The translations under genes were made by a program, and so were the position numbers. A model generated the notes under the pieces. The model saw only the letters and a program-made list of their open reading frames with translations, searched no databases and was not told where the DNA came from. Positions 21,504 through 31,166 of a stretch of DNA of 64,000 nt are shown piece by piece. The first letter of the stretch is position 1; each line of letters starts with the position of its first letter. Origin of the DNA: Zychaea mexicana (lineage: Eukaryota; Mucoromycota; Mucoromycetes; Mucorales; Lichtheimiaceae); NCBI RefSeq assembly GCF_025766255.1, contig NW_026516693.1, forward strand, positions 62,001 through 126,000, given 5' to 3'.

Positions 21504-21858
21504 GGGAATTAATCCTTAATCGTAAATCCTTAAAAGGTTTTATTAATTAAAGAAATATCATTGTTTAAAGATATATATGAAAAAATAATAACTTATTTAT
21601 TTTTGAAACTTTTAAGATATTTCATTTTTATTTTTTTAATTCCTTAAAAGGTTTAGGTTTTATATAAGCCTTATTAAACCATTTAAAATGTTATATCCTT
21701 TTATAGTTAATTTAAAACAGGCTAGGAGGTACAACGACGCCTAGTTCATTTAAAAATCAACGAAGTTAGATTTTTATTTGAACGCTTGACAGTATAATGA
21801 ATAATAAATAAATTTGTAGTTTACCACATAATTTATTATTATGAATTAATACTTTATG
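21504..21858. repeat. Second AT-rich direct-repeat element: right repeat
   Basis: Second copy of the 365-bp repeat. No target duplication could be identified on the outer flanks. Confidence 0.85.
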
Positions 21859-22047
21859 ATCTTTATACTTGTGCATACATTTCATTAGATAAAAAGTATA
21901 TAAACAGTGATATAAAAGTGTGGGCAATCGTCTCTATAAAAATAGTGCGATAATATGACTACAGGAGATTATCTTTACGAAAGCAGTAAGTAAACAATTA
22001 TAGTTCTCTAGTTGTAGCTAAACTTCGATATAAATGTGTCTATGTAC

Positions 22048-23524
22048 TAGGGGTTGCAATTGGACGGGACAGTCAATGGTCTGATCTGTTGACCCAACCC
22101 AACCCATCCAACCCAACGGGTCAAAACTCGGGTTTATAGGTCAATACTGATTTCGATTTGGTGACGAACGAAGTGTCCATCAACCTGAACTTGAGCACTG
22201 GAAGTACAAAACTCTATATATACACAGCTCCCCAAGATGATGGCACGCAAATTCCTAGAAGTGCTAGCAACATCCACGTTTTGAGTGATTATTCTTAAAG
22301 GTAAAGGGTTTTGTGCCATCACTAGGGATCCGCACGGTTCGGTTCGGTTCGGTTCTTAAAGGGAACCGAACCGAACCGTCTAAAGCAAGAACCGAACCGA
22401 CTAGAACCGACGAGAACCGTAGAACCGAAGAATCGAACCGAAGAACCGAACCCATCATGTATATAAAAAAGGCAAGATTCGGTATCTTTAAATGAAAGCT
22501 GATGTGTGTGTTCAAATGTCGCGGTATACTTGAATACTGCAGTAAAAAAGAATACTTTATTATTGTACATTGAACAGCGATCTCAAAATGAATAAGAGAA
22601 ACAGAATGTAAACATTCTCATACGATGTGGGTCATTGCATGGTTAAAAGATTGAAGCACAGTTTTTACAAAAAAAAGTGGAGCTTATAGTACTTACTTAG
22701 AGCGACTTAGTATTACTAGTACAATATGTTATCGTAACATTGGAGGAATTGAACCACAACCGGCAGTACATACAGCTGCTGTGTCTCTACGTGTGTATAG
22801 TGTATAGTGTCTCATAAAAGGCAAAGGGTGAATGGGTAAGATAATTCTGTTATGAGCCCCAGAATGCGCAATCTCAAACGGAATGCACAAACTTGATAAA
22901 ACTGATCGAGAAGCCATGATAAATCTAGTTAAGTAGTACGTCATGGAGAAAAATGCATTGTGGGTAGCAAAGTAGAGGAACAAGTAATGATGTGCGTCAT
23001 GGGCGGAGAAAGCAAGCTGCCGTCAGAAGAAGTGTTTTTTTTATTTTTTTCTCTTATCTTCTTTACTATTTTTTACTCCCTTCTGCTTTTGCAGGTTTTG
23101 TTAAGTTTTTCAATAAAGTATGGCTTGCAAATACACTACTTCGTGGTCTTTTCGGAATAACATTGTTCGTAACTTCCATTATAGCCTACTTTATACTAAT
23201 TACCAAAATCGCTGATTGCAATCTTCTGCCTCTCGGTTCTTCGGTTCTAGTTATACAGAACCGGTTCGGTTCCGGTTCGGTTCTTGACAGGAACCGAACC
23301 GTATTTTCTCGGTTTCGGTTCGGTTCGGTTCCGGTTCTACGGTTCTGATACGGATCCCTACTGCTAGGAATTTGCGTGCCATCATCTTAGAGAGCTATAT
23401 ATATATATGGAGTTTTGCACTTCCAGTGCTCAAGTTCAGGCTGATCGACACTTCCTTCATCACTACATTGAAATCAGTCTTGACCTGTTAACGCGAGTTT
23501 TGACCCGTCCAATTGCGACCCCTA
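22048..23524. mobile_element. Rearranged hAT-like MITE (copy 2): two inverted right arms around a nested element
   Basis: 22048-22322 is the reverse complement of the right end of MITE copy 1 (starting TAGGGGTTGCAATTGG). 23361-23524 is the same right end in forward orientation (ending GCGACCCCTA). The left-end type seen at 6296 and 54294 is absent, so the outer element is a fold-back of two right ends. Between the arms lies a second element (22323-23360). The outer 8-bp flanks (ctatgtac, gttgtgag) do not match. Confidence 0.75.
22323..23360. mobile_element. Second TAGGG-ended MITE family, nested (1038 bp)
   Basis: The ends are inverted repeats: TAGGGATCCGCACGGTTCGG at the left and the complement of TAGGGATCCGTATC at the right. 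Both subterminal regions are made of GGTTC(GG) / CCGAACC units, the counterpart of the GACCCG units in the outer family. No transposase ORF. The flanking 8-mers (gccatcac, ctgctagg) differ, so the two arms around it do not come from a simple insertion into one copy. Confidence 0.75.
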
Positions 23525-24350
23525 GTTGTGAGAAGAAAAAGATAAAAAAAGTTTTAATAAAAACATTATTTTTCTTAGTATATTAAAACTTCAAAATTAT
23601 AAAAATTTTATTAAATTTATGTAGTAGTCACTAGATTAATGCTTAAACCCCTAATGCTAGGCTTTTATTTATCCTCGATATTTTGGATAATTTAAGTTCA
23701 TCACAAAAGTCACTATTTCTTAATGCCAATCAGGAAGGCTTAAAAACTTATTATAACAAAAAGTGCCCAATACTGCTTAATGCCCTGCCTAGTAAGATAA
23801 ATCAAGCATGAACTATATTGACAGTAGTAAAATCATCAGCTTTTACAATCTAATACTTTTACAAATCATCTGTAAAGGATTAATGCCAATGAATACTTGA
23901 ATAAGTTTCACATGCATCTTTAGATGCAGAGTCAAATATGGTTTACAAGCTCCTATCAAAAACCTCAACCACTGACGAGAAAAACTTTTATAGAATCATG
24001 GAGCATGTATAAGTTGCAAGAAATATACTAGTGGGCTCATTGGCTGGTCAGTTGGTATAATATATCCTAATTTATTTTATCTTAGTATTGAAGTCATTGA
24101 AAACTACCAGCATTTGTTGGAAAAAGGCCACAAACCAATCTATGTATACAGAACAAGACTATTGGCAGAATCCAAGGATCTTTAATCTTATCTTTAGAAA
24201 TTCAAACATTCGAATGAAAGCGTAAGTGACATTCAATATTTTCTTGTTTTCATGTTCATTGCGAAAGTTATGAGGAGCTATCTGTGATGACATTATGGTT
24301 ATTGTGTATGATAAATCAATATTGGCTGGCTTATATAGAGGTGAATCAAT
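23525..24350. other. Gene-free stretch
   Basis: AT-rich sequence without recognisable genes or repeats. Confidence 0.4.
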
Positions 24351-24353
24351 CTA

Positions 24354-24653
24354 TTGACTAGCACTTTAAACAAAGAAGAGCTGTATCTGGACCAAAAAAA
24401 TATTATTGGATTCAAGGTCGATTGCCGGCTACTAGTAGATGTTACTAACGAAGAACACGATATGATTACAATTGAAGTGGCTAAGGATGATGAAGACGAA
24501 AAGATCATCAACGACATGGGCAAGCTGATAAGAGAAGGCAAAGATATCCTGGATCAAGTGCATAGCAATATCTCTAAAGATCATGATGAAGTTTTCTGTT
24601 TCATAAAACAAATCACTACATGCTGCTATTATATAAAAAGGATGCTGTTATAG
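24354..24653 (+). pseudogene. Fragment of an unknown acidic ORF, possibly nuclease-like
   Basis: A frame of about 80 residues contains FKVDCRLLVDVTNEEHDM, then ITIEVAKDDEDEKIIND and MGKLIREGKDIL. The D-x(n)-E-x-x-K spacing resembles a PD-(D/E)xK nuclease core seen in many Mucoromycota repeat ORFs, but this is weak. No proper start is visible, and the end runs into the minisatellite, which supplies meaningless codons. Most likely a relic. Confidence 0.25.
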
Positions 24654-24935
24654 AAAAAAGATGCTATTAATGAAAAAGGATGCTGCTATAAAAAAAGGAT
24701 GCTGCTATAAAAAGAGGATGCTGCTATAAAAAAAGGATGCTGCTATATAAAAAGGATGCTGCTATGTAAAAAGAATGCTGCTATTTAAAAAGGATGCTGC
24801 TCTAGAAAAAGGATGCTGCTATAGAAAAAGGATGCTGCTATAGAAAAAGGATGCTGCTATAGAAAAAGGATATGCTGCTATATATAAAGGATGCAACTAT
24901 AGAAAAGGATGCAACTATAGAAGAAGGATGCTGCT
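24636..24935. repeat. Minisatellite, unit of about 18 bp
   Basis: About 16 tandem units of the type ggatgctgctatagaaaaa, with small length changes in the A-tract and single-base variants. It ends 8 bp before the left inverted repeat of the MULE at 24943. Confidence 0.9.
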
Positions 24936-24942
24936 ACGCCTA

Positions 24943-26508
24943 CCTAGCCGTTTTAAAAAAATCACGGAAACGGATTTCGGAAAATAACTTCTCCGAGCGG
25001 TTAATCATGTAACCGAACCAAAATCCAATTTCCAGAATACAATGCTAATCAAGCTCTATTGATAAATATCTACTACCATGCCCGCGCGCACACTTTATAA
25101 AGTAGCACGCTATGTACTGTAGCCTTTTCTGTTATATTATCTCAACTTCTCTACACTATGTATCAAATGTTTTTTTATGGAGCCTTCCATCCCTGGACGG
25201 TTAGCATCATTAGTTGTTATATTTAATTTATCCTGCATGGAAAGCTTGCAACTTTCCATCTCTTTATATCAAAATTCATTCTCTTGCAGTGTCCATGCTG
25301 ATATCTTCTCTGTATCTGTCTAATTTCGTAACATGACATGTGCAACTACTGATATAACCACTCATTTTTAAATACTTACTGTTTTGTGCTGAGGTGAAAA
25401 TCTGTTTAATGGTTATTGAATTTTATTGGTTCTATATTGATGGTTCTTGTCTATTTCTCAACGCATCGAAGTGAACATATACACGATCCTCACATGTATT
25501 TATATTTAGTAGTAGCTAATTATTTAGGACATTTTGACATATTTTACGGACACCCTTGTCAGCGACCTCTGCCGACGAGCAACTCTGCCGATCTGAACTG
25601 GTGTCGTGTAGTGTTATTGGTCTTAAATCGACTGGCACTCCCAGTAATACACTTGCCCCTGCGTTATTCTTGTCGCTTCTCGTCGAAACTGACGGATAAT
25701 GTTACGATGCAGCTGTTGTGCATCCAAGTCAATGGCATTTGCAGCGTTGTATGCACGTACATTTTGCGGGACGGCGTTATTTTCGACGGCAGGTGCAGCC
25801 TCATGCCCACAGGAGTGTTCGAAGTTCAAGTGGAAGTAAGCATTCACTCTATCGACCATGCCGCTGATGCGGCCATTGCACAAGAAAGTTGGCATACGCC
25901 GATACAATCGTAAACGAATGGCAGCTTGATCCTGCACATGGAAATCTTGCGAGCTTCGAAAAAGGAAAGAATAGCCGAACTTTCTTCGTGGTTCTGTTCG
26001 GTATGCTTCGTAGTAATGGTATCCGTCAACAGCCTGGATACGATCGCGGATGTTGATCACAAGTCGCGAATCTGACAACGCCAACATATCGTCGTCAAGT
26101 TGCACATACGCGTCGAGGCTGTAATCTTCGAGATTGTCGGCTACGTTCCTCAAATTTTGACGCGAAGGAATCAGCTCGAGTACTTCGTCCACTGTCAGGA
26201 GTAACTGCTCTGCGATTGGTTTACCGACGTCACTATGGCTTTGATGGCATTTTCTACACGTGTTGTAATCTTGTCTATTGCCAACAAAAAATAGCAAAGG
26301 GCGATACGATTTGCAATTACTATATCTTTTCGGTTGAAGTTGCTCGGGTGTTTCTTGGGATTGGATTTGTTGCTGATTTTGCGGTTCCACTTTGAGGAAG
26401 AAGTGAAAAAACCCACTGAAAAATGGATTTTGGTTCGGTTACATGATTAACCGCTCGGAGAAGTTATTTTCCGAAATCCGTTTCCGTGATTTTTTTGAAA
26501 CGGCTAGG
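24943..26508. mobile_element. MULE deletion derivative with 85-bp terminal inverted repeats
   Basis: 24943-25027 and 26424-26508 are inverted copies of an 85-bp sequence, starting cctagccgttt with one or two mismatches. Long inverted repeats and the encoded protein place it in the Mutator-like elements. It carries only the N-terminal part of a MULE transposase gene (25623-26390, minus). The flanking 9-mers do not match, so the target duplication is lost or mutated. Confidence 0.8.
25623..26390 (-). pseudogene. Truncated MULE transposase, N-terminal region only
   Basis: 255 residues from the ATG at 26390: a Gln-rich start, a zinc-binding motif (CKSYRPLLFF to YNTCRKCHQSH) and DAYVQLDDDMLAL. 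Then come IQAVDGYHYYEAYR, RRMPTFLCNGRISGMVDRVN, a His/Glu-rich part, VRAYNAANAIDLDAQQL and TQGQVYYWE before the stop. The order matches exons 1-2 of the intact MULE at 27-30 kb (there IEQLDGYHYIG, KRMPTFCCGGRIRGTVKKAL and MQVYYWWHETF). The DDE and SWIM regions are missing. The frame itself is intact, so a truncated DNA-binding protein could still be made. Confidence 0.7.
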
Positions 26509-26519
26509 GCTAGTCGGAC

Positions 26520-26857
26520 AGACGGACGCCATACCATGAACGCAGTCGTCTTCTTCGTTGGCGCCTCGGGTGGATGCCTAATGGCCGACCAGATGCACAT
26601 TGCCGCAACTGCAGCAACAGTCAGCACTTATCCCGCCACCATGTTATTGCATGTCTTCAAGCTCACCAACGATCCAATATCCCTTATGGTGTGCCAGATC
26701 CGATTTCATACGTACTCGACACTCTTCCCACCAAGAGACCCTATCAAGCAAACAAGCGACGTCACTGGCAATGGCTCTGGCCGCGTCTGACAACACTGCT
26801 AGCTGATATCGATCGCCTGTGCCACGACGATGACCGTGGCAATAAGCTCTTGGGGCC
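26520..26857 (+). pseudogene. LINE 3' fragment (zf-RVT-like)
   Basis: The frame 26574-26857 reads GRPDAHCRNCSNSQHLSRHH, then VPDPISYVLDTLPTKRPY and WLWPRLTTLLADIDRLCH. This is the C-terminal Cys/His region and closing helices of Mucoromycota LINE reverse transcriptases. Only this tail remains, squeezed between two MULEs; the right MULE begins at 26858. Confidence 0.5.
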
Positions 26858-29800
26858 GCTGAAAAATCCCGTAGACCTGAACCGGGTAAATATATACCCG
26901 GTAAAAAAACGTCACATCGTTACCTACCTATAACCATTCGATGTCATGAAAGATCAGAAAAAGAGATATGTATAGAGAAAGATAATAATAGTTAAAGCAA
27001 TATGCATGTGTTTATGGGAGGTGTATATGTGTAAGTGTGAATTGTTTGTGTTTATATATGGCGTGTATGGCGATTGTAATCGCGCCACGTTCTTGGCAAG
27101 TTGCGTCTTCTTCGGAAAGTGATGTTTGCTTCGAGATAGGCATCGACTGCATCGTCATCCAGTGACTGTTGGAAGTCCTGATACTGCTCGACGGACACAA
27201 CACGCTCATAGTGTGCCGAAGCAGATTCAAAACTTTCCGTTGTTTCTTGTAATTGCGCTATCAACTCTCGTTGACGGGCGCGGAGACGCTGCATTTGGCG
27301 CTCCCAACGCAGGCGCTGATGCTCTTGATCATCGAAGATTGTCTCGGTCAAATCAATGATATTTGATTGTTGTTGTGTTTGTACGCGAGATCGACGATTC
27401 AAAACAAGTGGTTCGTCTTCTTCTTCACTGTCCGTTTGCGGCGGAGCGGTAGTGGTAACAGTAGCTGTAGTAGCATTAGCAGTAGTAGTAGCATTAGCAG
27501 TAGTAGTAGCGTTGGTAGTGGTAGTACGTGTAGTAGTCGGTGTTGTAGTAGTGACAATGGCGGCAGCACCTCGTGAACGATGATGATCGGCAAGATGCTC
27601 GTCCAGCGCCATATCTTTGAAAACATTTTCATGGAGCTGGTATGCGGATAAGCAAAGTAGTGATGAAAGGATAGTAGTAGATGCATATTAATAAAAGAAG
27701 TTAATAATATCGGTGCTGTAATTGATAGGCAGAATAGAGATAACTTATTGTTAGCCTACCGGTCGTATGCGAACAAAGGGGATTGTGCTTTGCCGTTGAA
27801 TAAAGAATGTGTTGGGGGCAATCTGCCCAAAACCAGAACGGAAGACAAGATGCTTGCAAATCATGTACCGACTTGATAGATAACTGCTGCAGCCACAGAT
27901 CCAATTATTGACCGATGGCTGGTAGATAGTATCGGTTGCTAAATTTTCTGTTCGGCCATACAGCTTTTTCCATGCACGGGTAAACATCTGATGCCAACGG
28001 GTCGCAGAGCGAGAACGAACAGTATCACGGTTGAACTTGTGACGAAGATTAGAGAAATGTCGCGCAACAATCACGTATACGAGCAAGTCTAGTCGTGCTC
28101 GGTTGAATTGGTGCAAATGATTACGTTTCAAAACCTTCCAATGCGCTTCAATCAACATTGTTGTTTTTCCTGCTGGGATACGGTCTGGAATACTGCTGCG
28201 CGCCCATTTTCTCCAAGTAGACGGCTGATACCAATTGCGGTATAGATATATCCAGGCATCTATGTAATTCTTTGTGATGCAAAACATGTAGACTTCTAAG
28301 GTAGCAAGCTGATGGATTTGTTCGGCTGTGCGTTGTACAGTACCTATACAGAAAAATCGCTACGATTAACTTACACATGATTTATGAAGTCATATTATAT
28401 ATATAGAGTAACTCGGTCAAAGATGTGAGACAAACGCGAAGACGTTACCATCTGGGATCAAAGGATGTTGGTGATAATGTTTTGTCATGAGCGAAACAAT
28501 ATGCTGACGATCCTCTTTTCGACAAATGATCCCAGTACGACCGCCGATAGATGGTGTAAAATGCATATCGACGAAGGGAAAATCTTCTCGTGCTTGATGG
28601 ACATTGTATGCAGGTAGGGTTCTGCTTTTGTCCTCGGCCAGTTTTTTATCCACTGACCGTTGCATATGCCAGAGGCAAAGGCGCAGTCGTGATTGTCCCC
28701 ATACGCCCTCGATAGCATTCATCTGTGCCGCATCTTTATCCGAGAACATGAACGAAGGATCAAATCCGTCTTCCTTTAGTTGACCGAAAAACTCTGTAAG
28801 AGTTTCGGTCTTGGTCAAAGGTCCAGCCTCACGGAAGCCATGGTAGACCAAGTACGCGATGGGATACCCAACACCATTCACATTGGCGATTATCCCAAAC
28901 AACTCGGAGCCAGCACGATTTGTTTTGTAAGTCGAGTCGATGCAGTACTCCTCCACATACTCGCACCCAACCAACAAAGAGAAAAACGGAGTTACGAAAC
29001 CAAATGCACAGACTTCAAAAGTATTCTTCCAAAACACCTAGGATTTATTATCGTTGTATAAGATACTAGATACTACATGCTACCTAATATTACCTTTTTT
29101 TCTCGCTCATAGAGCAGAACAGCTCACAAAGCAAAGGCTAGGTTCATATGTTAGCATTCTAATATAATACGTACCTCGCGAAATCCTTGATTGCGGTATT
29201 TTTCGACGACGAGCCTTGAGGATATCATTTGATCGTCGTTGAGGTGGTACTCGCTCTTAAAAGTCTCATGCCACCAATAGTAGACTTGCATTGGCGTAAC
29301 ATCCGAACCAGGAAAAAGGACAACAACTTCTTGGTACAGATCAGAGGAATTCGTAAGAAGCGCTCTGCTTTGAATATGGCTTCGGACGTTGGCAGGCACA
29401 GGGTTACGTGGTGACGGATCAGTACCGACACGTTCGTGTTCTGAGTGGGTAATTGACAGCTCCACATAACCGAGGGCTTTCTTAACGGTGCCTCTAATAC
29501 GGCCACCACAACAAAATGTGGGCATTCGCTTGGTCAAACGCTGGCGTTCTGCTGCAGGAAGAGGATTCAAAAAAGTCTCGGATCGAGAGCAGTAAGCCGT
29601 GAACGAGATGTCGCGAGAGAGAGAAGGATCACCAACATTTTTTCCAATATAGTGGTAACCATCCAACTGTTCAATTCTTTCGATGATGCTATCGATGATG
29701 CCGTCTTCGTCCTTCAATTCCAATTCCGGATCGATACAGATGTAGCCGGTAAACTCGTAAACCTACAATAAAACAAATAAATAATCATGTACGGAAGCAG

Positions 29801-30455
29801 TTATGTAAGTGGTTACTTCCAACATACAACTTCTTCATGGTCGTTCTCGTATTCTGAAAAAATCGGATAGTGATCCGGCAAATCGTCCAGAAACACCATT
29901 CGGTCGAGTGCAACGCGCTCACGAGGAGTCGCATTTTCACGACACGCAATGCAAGTCAAGTAAGGCTTGGTACGTCCGAGAAAATGCGTGCCTTCACGTG
30001 TCTTGCGGCAATCAGTACACTTGTACTGTCCGATTTCGCTAAACCTGCCAGCATTACGAGCCTCGCGTACGGTCGTAACCGAGTCGGAGTGAGTACTATC
30101 GTTGATTACTGTAATGTTGGGCGTAGCAGCGATGGTGGAGTTACTGTTGTTCATTTTAATGAAGGAGAGGGAAAGAGAAGGAACGAGAAACAAATACAAG
30201 CCTCTTTTTTTTAAGAGCAATAATAAGCATTCAAACTCCCCGAGCAATGTATTATAGACTAGGATCCCATTTTTATCACATGTAGATTGATATTTAGCAA
30301 TAGAATGATTCTCATCATGTATTCTATACATCTCTTACTTATAAATAACTGACATTATACCTCTGTTTTACTGTTTTTCGAAATCTAAGTAAAATATCAT
30401 GTTTTTTTCGCTCGGATAAATGTTTTACCGACAGAAGTCTACGGGATTTTTCAGC
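26858..30455 (-). mobile_element. Apparently intact autonomous MULE (3598 bp)
   Basis: The ends are inverted repeats of about 19 bp (gctgaaaaatcccgtagac at 26858 and its complement ending at 30455), after which the two arms diverge. A perfect palindrome ccgggtaaatatatacccgg lies at about 26881-26900. The element carries one minus-strand transposase gene (27052-30154). Matching 9-bp target duplications were not found (cttggggcc, gtctcctat). Confidence 0.75.
27052..30154 (-). CDS. MULE-type transposase, 890 aa, five exons
   Basis: Exons 29828-30154, 29175-29762, 28449-29037, 27760-28343 and 27052-27636 (minus strand, all GT-AG) join in phase to 890 codons plus stop. Cut-and-paste transposase of the Mutator-like superfamily. 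N-terminal zinc-binding motif CTDCRKTREGTHF to CIAC (about residues 50-80). A conserved N domain with GYHYIG and MPTFCCGGRIRGT. DDE core: first Asp in EEYCIDSTYK (about 339), second in FMFSDKDAAQMNA (about 405), Glu in TTMLIEAHWKVLK (about 567). A SWIM zinc finger CGCSSYLSSRYMICKHL is at about 640-660. The C-terminus has a long Thr/Ala tandem stretch, an acidic patch and a coiled coil. No stop or frameshift was seen, so it may be active. The start was chosen as the first ATG followed by the Ser/Thr-rich head; an in-frame upstream extension exists. Confidence 0.85.
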
Positions 30456-31166
30456 GTCTCCTATGATTTCTCCGTGGCACTGATCCGGTGCTACCAAAGA
30501 CCGTCCACAATGATTTCCTGACCTGGCTGGCACATGACTACCGAAATGCTATCATCAACGACTATTACCCGTTCCCCTTCCCCATCATCTACTATCACCC
30601 TATAACTATTGTTTATGCCCCCCAACGTATTACTTTTTGAAAAAAAAAACAGTATTCCTCCATCCCTTGAACGGATCCTCCCCGCTTCTTGCACCTCTTT
30701 TATGTATACCTCCCTTTTTGACCTTAGCACTACACCATTTCTCTCCTTCTATGAACTATAACCTTTCGCTCATTTCCCCCCTCTGTCGTATGGGTTTTTT
30801 TTAACGATAGTCTTTGGATCGGGCTTTAGCGGATATGCGATTGGCGACGCGCTTGTATAAGTCATAATATTGTTAATCATAATAATGAAAGTAATTAAAA
30901 AAATATACACATATATTAAACGGTTAACCATCTTTTCTTGCAAAAAAAGAAAAGGGATATAACAGCGCGTACGACATACAGTCAGCGCTCCACAGAAAGC
31001 AAGAAAAAACTTTTTTTTCCACTTCCGCACACCGGGCCGATGATATTTTTTCTCTTTTCTGCGTTTCTAATTTGCCAATCCGCCCGCTCTCTCTCTCTCT
31101 CTTTTTCTTACCCTCCCACTCCTCCTCATCCCCCTCCTCCCTTCTGCAACAACGAGCCCGCCCACA
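30456..31166. other. Intergenic, promoter side of LCB2
   Basis: No gene seen. It contains CT-rich tracts (31085-31150) that immediately precede the LCB2 start codon and probably form its leader. Confidence 0.5.

Noticed and set aside
24636..24935. CRISPR-like repeat array
   Set aside because: Units are contiguous with no unique spacers, in a eukaryotic genome; it is a minisatellite.
24934..26517. 9-bp target duplication of the MULE derivative
   Set aside because: Flanks ctacgccta and gctagtcgg do not match in any sensible register.
27356..27583. Plus-strand Val-rich ORFs
   Set aside because: Antisense of the Thr/Ala tandem repeat in the MULE transposase C-terminus.
26849..30464. 9-bp target duplication of the intact MULE
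   Set aside because: cttggggcc and gtctcctat differ; not claimed.
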